This document shows positions 1-8,942 of a DNA stretch of 64,000 bases, piece after piece; position 1 is the first letter of the stretch; every line of letters begins with the position of its first letter. Origin of the DNA: CBDBCK01 sp965203345. Lineage in GTDB: Bacteria; Chloroflexota; Dehalococcoidia; Lucifugimonadales; Lucifugimonadaceae. The stretch spans positions 682,001-746,000 of the forward strand of contig CBDBCK010000028.1 of the NCBI GenBank assembly GCA_965203345.1, in the 5' to 3' direction. The translations under genes were made by a program, and so were the position numbers. Below the pieces are notes generated by a model that was not told the origin of the DNA, did no database searches, and saw only the letters and a program-made list of their open reading frames with translations.

Positions 1-1
1 A

Positions 2-274
2 GACTGGATAGACTACTGGGCTGTGGACTTTGACTTTGAAAGCAAACACGAAATCATCCGCGTCCGCAACGAGGACACCGGCGAGATAGAAGAACAATCG
101 AGCGGCGACTACATCTTTGAGAATGAATGGCAAAGTTTCCGCACCAGGAAAGACCGCAATCTGGAACTGACCAGCGTAGCCCGAGAATGCCCGCCGGGAC
201 AGCGTAAGATTGCCGTCAAGGTGGTGGATATATTCGGCAATGACACGATGAAGATTGTGGAGGTGGATGTGTGA
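2..274 (+). CDS. Type III-like DNA methyltransferase Mod, C-terminal end (partial)
   Basis: The reading frame is open from the window edge (it starts DWIDYWAVDFDF) and gives about 90 residues with no start, so this is the 3' end of a gene. The tail, with NEWQSFRTRKDR and the closing KVVDIFGNDTMKIVEV, matches what I recall of the C-terminus of site-specific adenine methyltransferases of the Mod/COG2189 type that pair with DEAD/DEAH Res proteins. The catalytic motifs lie outside the window. Its stop overlaps the next gene's GTG start by four bases (GTGA), so translation is probably coupled. The matching Res gene lies at 2734-5412. The family call rests on the tail plus this context. Confidence 0.75.
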   Translation, partial: DWIDYWAVDFDFESKHEIIRVRNEDTGEIEEQSSGDYIFENEWQSFRTRKDRNLELTSVARECPPGQRKIAVKVVDIFGNDTMKIVEVDV

Positions 275-1233
275 AAATCAAGGAAATTAAGCTGGATAAT
301 TTCAAGCGGTTTACCGACTTGACAATCACCGGTATACCAGAAACCACCAAACTTGTTGTTCTGATCGGTCCGAATGGATGTGGGAAATCGTCGGTGTTTG
401 ATGCAATTTATGCTTTCGCACTAGAAAATGACTATGCGCTTGAATATCAGTGGGAATATTATGAAAAAGAAAATATGCGCGATTTTCCTAGTACTCAGAG
501 GAGAATAAAAGGACAAAGAGCTAGTATTGACTTTCATGGAAAGACTCCCGGAACTCCCGAAGAGTGGAGGAAAGTCATTTACCCGCGAACTGCTTATCGA
601 AATGTTCCTTCTTTTGATATGCAAGGTATCAGTAAAATTTCTCCTGCTTTGGAAGAGCGTCGACTTTCTCGCTTTTCTCAAGATGATAGAGCGGTAATCA
701 GTAACTATCAACGTCTTATTTCTAGTGGGTTAAACGGTCTTTTGGGATCAGAAAATTCTGAAACAACAATTGGTGAATTTCGTGAAAATCTGATTGGAGA
801 TATAGCGAAAAACCTGGAACATATGTTTCCTGGCTTAGTGCTGAATGGTTTGAAAAATCCTCTTGAGGGTGAGGGCACTTTCAGGTTTGACAAGGGAGAC
901 TCAAAAGGATTTATCTACCAAAATCTTTCCGGCGGAGAAAAAGCAGCGTTTGATTTAATTCTTGACCTTGTCGTCAAGCGTGACACATTTAATGATACTG
1001 TGTATTGCATTGATGAACCAGAAGCACACATGAGCACTCGCTTGCAAAAAGATTTGTTGACCTGCCTTTACAATCTTGTCCCTGATAATTGCCAACTGTG
1101 GATAGCCACGCATTCCATTGGTATGATACGCAAGGCGCGAGATCTCCAAAGTGAAAATTCTGATGAAGTGACTTTCCTGGATTTTGGCGATAAGGATTTT
1201 GACAAACCCCAAACTATTGAGCCGGTGATTTGA
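271..1233 (+). CDS. AAA (ABC-type/OLD-like) ATPase of an embedded defence module
   Basis: The 320-residue P-loop ATPase is of the SMC/OLD-like AAA_15/AAA_21 kind. It opens MKIKEIKLDNFKRF, typical of these proteins. Walker A is GPNGCGKSS near residues 33-41, the ABC signature is LSGGEKAAFDLIL near 218-230, Walker B is VYCIDEPEAH near 245-254, and an H-loop IATHS follows near 280. No nuclease domain is fused. The TOPRIM-like partner is the next gene, starting inside this gene's stop (TTGA overlap). A separate ATPase plus TOPRIM/DUF4435 pair resembles the AriA/AriB layout of PARIS systems, and RloA-type ORFs linked to restriction loci. That is inference from architecture only. The start is GTG, overlapping the mod stop. 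Confidence 0.85.
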   Translation: MKIKEIKLDNFKRFTDLTITGIPETTKLVVLIGPNGCGKSSVFDAIYAFALENDYALEYQWEYYEKENMRDFPSTQRRIKGQRASIDFHGKTPGTPEEWRKVIYPRTAYRNVPSFDMQGISKISPALEERRLSRFSQDDRAVISNYQRLISSGLNGLLGSENSETTIGEFRENLIGDIAKNLEHMFPGLVLNGLKNPLEGEGTFRFDKGDSKGFIYQNLSGGEKAAFDLILDLVVKRDTFNDTVYCIDEPEAHMSTRLQKDLLTCLYNLVPDNCQLWIATHSIGMIRKARDLQSENSDEVTFLDFGDKDFDKPQTIEPVI

Positions 1234-1883
1234 TCCCTACTCGCGCGTTCTGGCAGAAAACCTATGAAATTGCACTTGATGATCTTGCTAAATTGATTGT
1301 GCCGAACAGGATCATTCTCTGTGAAGGCACACCGGGGATAGAAGGCTTTGACGCACAGTGTTATAACGCGATATTTGGCAATAAGTTTCCTGATACGTTG
1401 TTTGTCTCTGCAAAAGGTAAAAACGATGTTAAAAATCTCAAACCAGTTATCCAGGCTATAGCCGAAGAAGCGGCAGTGATTCCCTTGATTGATCGGGACG
1501 ATAAAACTGATAGTGAACGTGAGCGAGAAAAGCAGAATGGTGTATTTGTTTTAAAGAGGCGTACCTTGGAAAATTATCTTATTGATGATGAAATTATTGA
1601 TCTTTTGTGTAAGGAAGACAAAGGCTCGGAAAAGGTGGAGCATTTGACTCAAGCGCGCGATAGTGCAATTGATAACGAGGATGTGCGTAGTACCGTTAAG
1701 GCTAAAAAGGCGTTGGAAAAGATTCGTTTAGCGGCTTCGGACCATTTAGCTATACCTTATCGTGGTGAGGATTGGAAAAATTTTGTCTATTCATGTATTG
1801 CGCCACTGATTACTCCCGATACAAGGATTTACCAAGAATTGAAAACCGATATTTTTGGAGATCACAATGGACATCAGAACTAG
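1230..1883 (+). CDS. TOPRIM/DUF4435-like nuclease partner of the ATPase
   Basis: The 217-residue protein has the pattern of a DUF4435/TOPRIM fold. An early acidic motif IILCEG sits near residue 30. A middle segment FVSAKGKNDV is followed by the acidic pair LIDRDD near 87-92, and then RRTLENYLIDDE, the ENYL-type motif common in DUF4435 proteins. In related ATPase-linked systems (PARIS AriB, GajA) TOPRIM domains are metal-dependent nucleases released or controlled by the ATPase. The start is TTG, overlapping the ATPase stop by four bases, so the two are probably made together. The exact subfamily is uncertain, and the protein is shorter than typical AriB. The end overlaps the next ORF by about 17 bases. 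Confidence 0.7.
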   Translation: MIPTRAFWQKTYEIALDDLAKLIVPNRIILCEGTPGIEGFDAQCYNAIFGNKFPDTLFVSAKGKNDVKNLKPVIQAIAEEAAVIPLIDRDDKTDSEREREKQNGVFVLKRRTLENYLIDDEIIDLLCKEDKGSEKVEHLTQARDSAIDNEDVRSTVKAKKALEKIRLAASDHLAIPYRGEDWKNFVYSCIAPLITPDTRIYQELKTDIFGDHNGHQN

Positions 1884-2310
1884 CCCCACAACTAAAAGTG
1901 AAGTTGTTACCGCCGTTCAGGCGATACAATCTGCTCACCCTAACACCCAAGCCATCTACTTCTACGGCACCTGGGGTACCGAATATCAGCGACCAAATAG
2001 TGACCTGGATATAGCCGTGTTGCTACCGCACGGTGAAGCAAAAACCGTGGATCGTTGGGAATGGCATCTATTTGCCACCGATATAACGATCAAGGCTCAT
2101 GTTGGACATGTAGACCTGATTAATCTGCGTTGCGTGGATACGTCCTTCCAGGCGGAAATCCTGAGTGCCGGAAGACTGATACATTGCACCGATGAAGAAG
2201 CGCGACTTCAGTTTGAGACCCTTGTGCTTTCAATGCACCAGAAACTGAACGAAGAGCGTGCCGGAATTCGCGAAGAAATCATCAAAAGCGGGCGGGTATA
2301 TGCCCAATGA
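1867..2310 (+). CDS. mntA: MNT-type nucleotidyltransferase (MntA-like antitoxin)
   Basis: The protein is a minimal nucleotidyltransferase of about 147 residues. The motif YFYGTWGTEYQRPNSDLDIA, near residue 31 onward, has the Gly-Ser/Thr element and the Asp-x-Asp metal pair typical of MNT proteins that AMPylate HEPN toxins. I chose the ATG at 1867 because GGAG at 1857-1860 is correctly spaced before it; a TTG at 1855 in the same frame has no such site. Its stop overlaps the HEPN start as ATGA. In known MNT/HEPN pairs the antitoxin adds AMP to the toxin's tyrosine. Both genes lie inside a restriction locus, which suggests an addiction or back-up suicide role. Confidence 0.82.
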   Translation: MDIRTSPTTKSEVVTAVQAIQSAHPNTQAIYFYGTWGTEYQRPNSDLDIAVLLPHGEAKTVDRWEWHLFATDITIKAHVGHVDLINLRCVDTSFQAEILSAGRLIHCTDEEARLQFETLVLSMHQKLNEERAGIREEIIKSGRVYAQ

Positions 2311-2723
2311 ACGAATTTCTAATAGTGAAGCAACAGAGTGTTGAACGTTGTGTACGGCGCGCCCGAGCCGAATGGGAGAAGCCGTCGAAACTTCCACTTG
2401 AGGACGATTACGACAAGCAGGACATCACAGTCTTGAATCTGCAACGTGCGTGCGAACTGGTGTTGGATATGGCAAATCATACAATACGTGCACAAAAACT
2501 GGGTTGGCCGAAAGACAGTGCCGAGAGTTTCACTTTGCTCAGGGAAACGGACATCATAGATGCTGAAATGACTAAGCAATTAACCGCTATGATAGGGTTC
2601 AGAAATATCGTTGTCCACCAGGATCGGGATATCGACTATCAAATAGTAGGTGATGTGATCAAAGACCACGCCTACGTCCTGATTCAATTTGCCAGCATAC
2701 TTGTCGCCGACTCATCAAGGTAG
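2307..2723 (+). CDS. hepT: HEPN-domain toxin (HepT-like, DUF86)
   Basis: The 138-residue helical protein carries the HEPN active-site motif R-x4-H as RNIVVH near residues 98-103, which is the catalytic RNase signature of HepT. An acidic/Tyr-containing stretch DRDIDYQIV follows; the nearby tyrosine could be the AMPylation target. The gene begins with ATG in a four-base overlap with the MNT gene, the usual order and spacing for this toxin-antitoxin type. Only 10 bases separate it from the Res gene, so the pair appears to be transcribed with the restriction genes. The call is well supported by motif and neighbour. No toxin target can be read from the sequence. Confidence 0.82.
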   Translation: MNEFLIVKQQSVERCVRRARAEWEKPSKLPLEDDYDKQDITVLNLQRACELVLDMANHTIRAQKLGWPKDSAESFTLLRETDIIDAEMTKQLTAMIGFRNIVVHQDRDIDYQIVGDVIKDHAYVLIQFASILVADSSR

Positions 2724-2733
2724 CATTTCTTAA

Positions 2734-5412
2734 ATGGCCCTGCACCGGGATTTTCCCTCTTCCCCTTACACCATCCTGGATCCGGACGTACGCTGGCATC
2801 CGGGCGGCGAACAGTTGCGGGAAAGGAAGATCGGCTTACTGCCGCCGCTAGTGCAGAAATTGCGCAAGCAAGTCAAGGATTGGCGGGACAAAAACTATGA
2901 AGGCGCGACGGATACCAGCCTCGGTTTGTTGCGCTGGTGGTTTGAGGAAGAACATCTGCCGACCGGTGCGGACGGCGTAGCACAGGAGTTTCGTTACTAC
3001 TTCGCACAACGAGAGGCGATTGAAACCATTATTTATCTGTATGAAGTCGTCAAAGTCAAAGACAAGTTTGACCTGATGCGTTTTGATTCAAGCGGTGCAA
3101 TCTCGCCCAATATGTTTGGCGAGGACTGGCTGCGCTTTGTCGTCAAGATGGCCACCGGAAGCGGCAAGACCAAGGTGCTGAGTCTCGCACTGGCGTGGTG
3201 CTATTTCCACAAACTTTATGAATCGGGCTCGAAGCTTGCGCGCAATTTTCTGATAATCGCCCCCAATATTATTGTGCTGGATCGCTTGAAAAAGGATTTT
3301 GACGGGTTGCGGATTTTTTACACCGATCCGGTGTTGCCGGACAATGGATACGCGGGGCGTAACTGGCGGGATGATTTTCAATTCACTGTGCATTTGCAGG
3401 ATGAAGTGCGGATAGTCCGGTCCACCGGAAATATCTTCCTGACGAACATCCATCGCGTGTATTCCGGCGAGGATAGTCTGCCTTCACCAAGTGATGAAAA
3501 CACTATGGACTATTTTCTTGGTCCCAAACCTACCGGAGCGACGACCGACTCAAAAGTGGATTTGGGCATGATCGTACGCGATATAGATGAACTGGCGGTG
3601 TTCAATGATGAGGCGCATCACATACACGACAGTCGTATGGCGTGGTTCCAGTCCATTGAAGACATCCACAACCGGCTAAAGCAGAAAGGGAGCGGACTTG
3701 CGTTGCAGGTGGATACCAGCGCAACCCCCAAACACAACAACGGTGCAATCTTTGTGCAGACGGTGTCGGACTACCCGTTGGTGGAGGCTATCGCGCAAAA
3801 TGTGGTGAAACAACCGGTTATCCCCGACACTGACAGCCGTAACAGCCTAGAAAAAAGAGCAAGTAGCAAGTTTTCCGAAAAATATGCTGATTACCTGAAT
3901 CTCGGTGTCAAGGAATGGCGTAGGGCAGGTTCAGAACACCGAAAGACGGAGAAAAAGTCCATTTTATTTGTGATGACAGACGATACGAAAAACTGTGATG
4001 AGGTGGCTGAATACCTGGAAGGCACTTATCCCGAATTGAAAGATGCCGTGCTGGTGATTCACACTAAAAGAAACGGCGAAATTTCCGAGGCTGCCTCCGG
4101 CAAGGCAAAGGAGGAACTGGAAAAACTGCGCAAAGAAGCTAATGGTATTGACGCTATGGATAGTCCCTATAAGGCGATTGTCTCGGTACTGGTGCTGAAA
4201 GAAGGCTGGGATGTGCGCAATGTGACCACTATTGTCGGCTTGCGCGCTTACTCTGCATTAAGCAATATCCTGCCGGAACAAACTCTGGGACGAGGGTTGC
4301 GGCGCATGTATCCCGAAACTGAAGCCGAGGAAAAGCTGAGCGTCATTGGCACTAATGCGTTTATGGGCTTCGTGGAATCCATAGAAAAAGAGGGCGTCAC
4401 TCTGGAGCGGGGAGCAATGGGTGACGACGGCGCGGCAAATACGCCGCTGGTCATTGAAGTGGATACAGAAAATCCCGGCAAAGATATTCAGGAACTGGAT
4501 ATTGAAATTCCACGACTTGCCCCGAGGACTCACCGGGATTACGGGCTTCTTAAGAAGCTGGACAGCAAACAATTCACCCATAAAAAAATTGCGTACGAAC
4601 AATTTGACGAACAGCAAAGCCGGAATATTGTTTTCCGCTACATAACTACTGATGATATCAGCCATGAGACCAAACTGGACAATATAGTTCTCTCTGACTA
4701 CCGTTCTGCTGTGGGCTTTTGCAGTCAGAAGATTATGAAAGAACTGAGGCTGGTCAGTGTTTATGACGTGGTGTATGAAAAGGTAAAAACGTTCATCCGT
4801 GACGATTTATTTGAGCATCCGGTTGACCTGGATGACCGCAATACGTTGCGCAATATTGCTGAGCCGGGGGTCATCAAAACCGTCATAGAAACGTTCAAGA
4901 AGGCGATTAACACGCTTACCCTGCATGACAAAGGTGGACCTGGGATTCAAGGGCACACCAGAATCGGAACCACGCGTCCGTTTGTTGTCAAGCAACAAGG
5001 ATTTGTCGTCCCGCAAAAAAGCGTCTTCAACAAAATCATTGGCGACAGTTCACTGGAACTGAAATTCGCCGAATTCTTGGAGAAATGCGAAGACATTATT
5101 TCCTATGCAAAAAATTACCTTGCGGTGGGCTTTCGGCTGGATTATGTGAACACCCGAGGTGATATTTCCAACTATCTCCCCGACTTCCTGGTCAAAAAAT
5201 CACCGAATGAGATTTATATTGTTGAAACCAAGGGACGGGAAGAGCTGGATGTACCGCAGAAAATGGAGCGACTAAAGCTGTGGTGCGAGGATGTGAACGG
5301 TTTGCAAAAGGATGTACGTTATGACTTTCTGTATGTTGATGAAAACAGTTTCGGGGGATATAATTATAACAAATTTTCTGACATAGTTAGCAGCTTTACT
5401 GAATACAAATAA
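2734..5412 (+). CDS. Type III-like restriction subunit Res (helicase-nuclease)
   Basis: The 892-residue protein has a superfamily 2 helicase core and a C-terminal nuclease. Walker A is ATGSGKTK near residues 140-147. The DEAH box (FNDEAHHIHD) is near 290-299, and a motif VI-like segment EQTLGRGLRRM lies near 518-528. The C-terminal PD-(D/E)xK pattern reads YLPDFLV, then IYIVETKGRE, near 813-837. Res proteins translocate on DNA and cut when the partner Mod site is unmethylated. All key residues look intact, so the enzyme should be active. The Mod partner is separated from it by four defence-like genes, which is unusual because mod and res are normally adjacent. Confidence 0.9.
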   Translation: MALHRDFPSSPYTILDPDVRWHPGGEQLRERKIGLLPPLVQKLRKQVKDWRDKNYEGATDTSLGLLRWWFEEEHLPTGADGVAQEFRYYFAQREAIETIIYLYEVVKVKDKFDLMRFDSSGAISPNMFGEDWLRFVVKMATGSGKTKVLSLALAWCYFHKLYESGSKLARNFLIIAPNIIVLDRLKKDFDGLRIFYTDPVLPDNGYAGRNWRDDFQFTVHLQDEVRIVRSTGNIFLTNIHRVYSGEDSLPSPSDENTMDYFLGPKPTGATTDSKVDLGMIVRDIDELAVFNDEAHHIHDSRMAWFQSIEDIHNRLKQKGSGLALQVDTSATPKHNNGAIFVQTVSDYPLVEAIAQNVVKQPVIPDTDSRNSLEKRASSKFSEKYADYLNLGVKEWRRAGSEHRKTEKKSILFVMTDDTKNCDEVAEYLEGTYPELKDAVLVIHTKRNGEISEAASGKAKEELEKLRKEANGIDAMDSPYKAIVSVLVLKEGWDVRNVTTIVGLRAYSALSNILPEQTLGRGLRRMYPETEAEEKLSVIGTNAFMGFVESIEKEGVTLERGAMGDDGAANTPLVIEVDTENPGKDIQELDIEIPRLAPRTHRDYGLLKKLDSKQFTHKKIAYEQFDEQQSRNIVFRYITTDDISHETKLDNIVLSDYRSAVGFCSQKIMKELRLVSVYDVVYEKVKTFIRDDLFEHPVDLDDRNTLRNIAEPGVIKTVIETFKKAINTLTLHDKGGPGIQGHTRIGTTRPFVVKQQGFVVPQKSVFNKIIGDSSLELKFAEFLEKCEDIISYAKNYLAVGFRLDYVNTRGDISNYLPDFLVKKSPNEIYIVETKGREELDVPQKMERLKLWCEDVNGLQKDVRYDFLYVDENSFGGYNYNKFSDIVSSFTEYK

Positions 5413-5763
5413 TGAAGACTCGCGGTAGGTATTTTCACTGATTAGGGATTAGTCGCTGACAATCATATCGATAATCTCAAGCGAGTACTTGATTCATTAT
5501 GTTCGACTTGTTACGAGCCAGGTGGTTATCCAAAGCATTTTAGAGTTCAACATGTAGGCGTAATAAATAGCCTTATATCATTAAGTTTTTTTGGCTCCCG
5601 ACTGCCAAGTTGAAATTGGGTAAAATTGACGGTACTCAATAATAGAAATTTTATTATAGTCTGTAGGGACCGGAACCTGCCTTGAGCGGGCACCAGATAG
5701 TGCTAGCATTGCTTTGCAATACACTAACGTGATACGTTGGTTGCCTATAACTCTTTGTAAATT
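5413..5763 (+). other. Spacer between defence cluster and rlmB
   Basis: I see no gene in these 351 bases. The stretch is AT-rich and contains only short inverted repeats such as AACGT-GAT-ACGTT around 5727-5739. It marks the right edge of the restriction cluster. I found no direct repeat, tRNA end or integrase that would define an attachment site. Confidence 0.5.
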
Positions 5764-6561
5764 ATGTCACGATACTCCCGAGCCCAAAGAAGAGGGACCC
5801 AAAACATAGAAGGCCGCCGCGCTGTGCTTGAAGCTTTACGCTCTGGACGGCATATAGACAAGCTGTTTATAGCCTTGAATATAGAGGAAGGTAAGCAGGT
5901 GTCAGAAATTCTTTCAAGGGCGGAATCAACAGAGGTTACCTTGGAGCGTTTGAACAGGCGGGAACTTGAACGCATCTCCGTTACAAAAAAGTCTCAAGGG
6001 GTGATAGCAGTGGTGCCGGAGAGGAGTTACGCCGCGATAGAAGATATGCTCATCGCCGCTTCTGAAACCGATGAGCCTCCTTTATTGTGCGTGCTGGACG
6101 GGATACAGGATCCGCATAACTTGGGAGCCATTGCACGCAGTGTAGAGGCAGTTGGTGGCCATGGCTTAGTGATACCTGACAGGCGTGCGGTAGGTATAAC
6201 AGCAGGCGTTGTGCGCGCATCCGCTGGAGCGATAGAGCATTTGCCGGTGGCGAAAGTTCAAAGTGTGCCGAGAACTTTGGAACTACTGAAGATTATGGAA
6301 GTCCAATGCGTCCGTCTTGATGCGTCCGCAAGTATAGATTACACGGATTTTGATCTCTCCGGCCCGCTCGCGTTGGTGGTGGGAGCAGAAGGCGAAGGTG
6401 TGTCGGAAGAGGTTAAGCGCCGATGTAGTTCCGCTGTTGCAATTCCGCAAAAAGGCAAGGTCGTTTCCCTAAACGCGTCGGTAGCCACCGCCTTGGTTCT
6501 ATTTGAGGCCGCACGACAACGCAGGGTACACCGTAACTGCAAAGAGCAGTCCGCAGAGTGA
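5764..6561 (+). CDS. rlmB: 23S rRNA (guanosine-2'-O)-methyltransferase RlmB-like (TrmH/SPOUT family)
   Basis: The 265-residue SpoU-family 2'-O-methyltransferase uses SAM to methylate a guanosine of rRNA. The N-terminal substrate-binding domain begins RRGTQNIEGRRAVLEALRSG near residue 9. The C-terminal SPOUT knot has all three motifs: LDGIQDPHNLGAIARS near 112-127, LVVGAEGEGVS near 207-217, and IPQKGKVVSLNASVATAL near 227-244. The catalytic Arg is the one in GAIARS and the knot Asn is in SLNAS. The length is normal for RlmB. It is the first core gene after the defence cluster and appears to stand alone. Assignment to RlmB rather than another TrmH-like enzyme is by length and the N-terminal domain. 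Confidence 0.88.
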   Translation: MSRYSRAQRRGTQNIEGRRAVLEALRSGRHIDKLFIALNIEEGKQVSEILSRAESTEVTLERLNRRELERISVTKKSQGVIAVVPERSYAAIEDMLIAASETDEPPLLCVLDGIQDPHNLGAIARSVEAVGGHGLVIPDRRAVGITAGVVRASAGAIEHLPVAKVQSVPRTLELLKIMEVQCVRLDASASIDYTDFDLSGPLALVVGAEGEGVSEEVKRRCSSAVAIPQKGKVVSLNASVATALVLFEAARQRRVHRNCKEQSAE

Positions 6562-6690
6562 ACTTTTACTCGCAGTCTCTGGTAGCGTAGTTGAACTCAA
6601 CGAACTTTATCCCTTTTATTGACCTCTTTTGTCACGATACCTTTCCGTTTAATAACTATGCTCAAGTCCTTGCAGTATAGGTATTCTGAA

Positions 6691-7725
6691 TCAGGTCTCA
6701 ATCAGGTTTTCAGGCCAGACTACGTTTTCTAAAGGTTTGCCTCCGTAGAGGCGGTCTATGTTTGCTGCCACTATCTTTGCTCTTCTACGCAAGGTCCCGT
6801 CTGTAGCGCCCGATATGTGCGGAGTCATTATGACGTTTTCCAACGTCCAGAAGGGCAGGGCGGCTGGTCTAGGAGAGTCGGTCTGATCTTGTGGGTATCG
6901 GTACCAAGTGTCTATAGCTGCACCTGCTATGTGCTTTTCCTTGAGAGCCGTAAAGAGGGCTTTTTCTTCTACTATATGCCCTCGTGCTGGGTTTAACAGA
7001 TACGCGGTAGGCTTCATCAATGCTAGCTCTTTACGCCCTATAAGGTTACGCGTCTGAGAAGAAAGCGGCACTGATACCAAAACGAAGTCGGACTCCTTAA
7101 GAACCCGTTGGAATGCGTCCTGATCTGTGCCGTACTCTACTTCCTCAGGCAACTTACTGGGGTGTATCTTTTGCTTAGTTTTAGCTCTTCCTGCCGCCAA
7201 CACGCGCATCCCGAATGCGAGCGCCAACTCCGCTACGCGCCTGCCTATGTTTCCTGGCCCGATTATGCCGAACGTTTTGCCTCTAATCTCCCTGTAGGGT
7301 CCTTTTCTGCCCGGCCACGCGTCCCAACTGCCGGAACGAAAGCTCTTTTCCGCTGCTAAAATCTCGTGGTCAAGCATTATAGCGCATGCTATCACCCATT
7401 CAGCGATAGGCCATTCATGGCAGTAAGCGTTCGCTATTATGACGTCCGGCGGTAATGCATCAAGGTCTATTCTGTCATATCCGGCGGCGGGTACCAGTAT
7501 GGCTTTCAGCGAATCGGCGCGATGGGTCATCTCCGCCGTAAAGTCGGTACCGATCATCACCTCTACTCCCGGCAACATTTTTACTATCTCATCGTGTGAT
7601 CCGACATTCATAATTCTCCATTCAACCGGAGCGGACACTTTCCAGAACTGTTCAGGACTTTTTCCGTGTGGCGGTCGATTTGCTAAGACTGTCAACTTAG
7701 ATGCGGAACGGAGCGAATGATTCAT
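6691..7725 (-). CDS. D-isomer-specific 2-hydroxyacid dehydrogenase
   Basis: The 344-residue NAD(P)-dependent dehydrogenase has the dinucleotide motif FGIIGPGNIGRRVAE in its centre, and the NPARGHIV segment with the substrate-binding Arg. The final TPHISGATDGTLRRR contains the catalytic His. These enzymes reduce 2-oxo acids or oxidise D-2-hydroxyacids. The substrate (phosphoglycerate, glyoxylate, formate or other) cannot be decided. No ACT domain is present, so it is not a long-form SerA. It lies immediately downstream of the ketopantoate-reductase-like gene on the same strand, with a 96-base spacer. Confidence 0.88.
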   Translation of the reverse strand: MNHSLRSASKLTVLANRPPHGKSPEQFWKVSAPVEWRIMNVGSHDEIVKMLPGVEVMIGTDFTAEMTHRADSLKAILVPAAGYDRIDLDALPPDVIIANAYCHEWPIAEWVIACAIMLDHEILAAEKSFRSGSWDAWPGRKGPYREIRGKTFGIIGPGNIGRRVAELALAFGMRVLAAGRAKTKQKIHPSKLPEEVEYGTDQDAFQRVLKESDFVLVSVPLSSQTRNLIGRKELALMKPTAYLLNPARGHIVEEKALFTALKEKHIAGAAIDTWYRYPQDQTDSPRPAALPFWTLENVIMTPHISGATDGTLRRRAKIVAANIDRLYGGKPLENVVWPENLIET

Positions 7726-7821
7726 AAGGTTTCTTTCTCAAGTGTTTTGGTTATTGTGTCGAGACCTCGCAGTCAAGGAGCTCTTTCTTTTTAAGATTGT
7801 TACCGCACTTTATTTACTTGC

Positions 7822-8733
7822 CTACGGTCGGACAAACTTCCTTAATGCTGTAATCAATGTAGCTGAAGCTGGTACAGGTATATTCTTTTTCATGGCAGTG
7901 TGGACGACGGCACCGAGAAGATATTCTACTTCCAGCGATTTATCTGCTAAAAGGTCGGCAAGAAGTGAAGATCTATAGGATTGTACTTCAGCCATACCTT
8001 CTTGCAGTTTATCTTCTACTACGGTTTCAGGCAGTACCGCTCCTTCCGCACGGGCTACAGATGCTATTTCCGACATTACATGGCGTAAAACTATCTCGCC
8101 TTCAGGGAAACCTGATACTTCTTCCAACGAAGCGCGAGCAGCCGCCATAACAGAGCCAAAAGCTCCTACGCTTATCAGCTTCGTCCATAAGGTGGATCGT
8201 ATGTCAGGTACGATTGTTGCCTGGGAACCAGTCTTTTGCAGAACTGGAACTATAGATGAAAGTCGCTCAAAGCACTCTCGATTCCGTGCACCTATTTCAA
8301 TGCGCGCTGTTTTACCGTGTTGCCGTACAAAGCCCGGCTCCGCTATCTCTGACTCAATGTAAGTAGCTGCTTCTGCTACTTTGTCCCATCCGTATAGTCT
8401 TGCTAATACTTCTCCTGCCTGGAGACCGTTTTGGAGGGTCACTATGGTTGTGTCGTTTCCCACTAGTGGGGCCAAGGAACCTGCAGCCTCGGCGACCGAG
8501 TACAGTTTGACGCAGAACAACACGACGTCAGCATATCCGGCGTTTGCAGTCGTCAACATTATCTGGGGTTTGGCGGTAAATTCTCCCCAGAATGAGGAGA
8601 CGCGTAAACCGTTATCAAGCATGGCCTCACCGTGTTTTCCCCTAGCTATCATTAAGACATCTTCTCCGAAACGGGAAAGTACCGCTCCAAAATACCCACC
8701 TACTGCTCCTGCTCCCATTATTGCTATACGCAA
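7822..8733 (-). CDS. Ketopantoate reductase family protein (ApbA/PanE-like)
   Basis: The 303-residue NADPH-binding protein starts RIAIMGAGAVGGYFGAVL, the PanE-type Rossmann motif. The middle has LQNGLQAGEVLA, matching the conserved LQNG segment, and TKLISVGAFGS matches the conserved Lys/Asn helix (here TKLI). PanE reduces ketopantoate to pantoate for CoA synthesis, but many paralogs act on other 2-oxo acids. I chose TTG at 8733 because AAGGA precedes it by five bases. An upstream TTG at 8796 would add 21 mostly polar and basic residues and has no ribosome binding site. Pantothenate partners panB/panC are not nearby, so the pathway role is open. Confidence 0.85.
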   Translation of the reverse strand: MRIAIMGAGAVGGYFGAVLSRFGEDVLMIARGKHGEAMLDNGLRVSSFWGEFTAKPQIMLTTANAGYADVVLFCVKLYSVAEAAGSLAPLVGNDTTIVTLQNGLQAGEVLARLYGWDKVAEAATYIESEIAEPGFVRQHGKTARIEIGARNRECFERLSSIVPVLQKTGSQATIVPDIRSTLWTKLISVGAFGSVMAAARASLEEVSGFPEGEIVLRHVMSEIASVARAEGAVLPETVVEDKLQEGMAEVQSYRSSLLADLLADKSLEVEYLLGAVVHTAMKKNIPVPASATLITALRKFVRP

Positions 8734-8942
8734 AGTTCCTTCTCTTTTCTTTTTCCTTTGTTGAGTTTCCACTATATCTATAAGCGCAGGATACAAGATA
8801 GTATGTCGGACATGGTATCACCCTGTTATGCGTCTACTAGAAGGGTAATATTCTCTTTGTTTAAGTTTGCAGAGCAGTGCGTATAAGGCATATCATCAAA
8901 GATGTTTGGTTGGGGTGAAATTTACAGGTATAAGGAGGAAGT

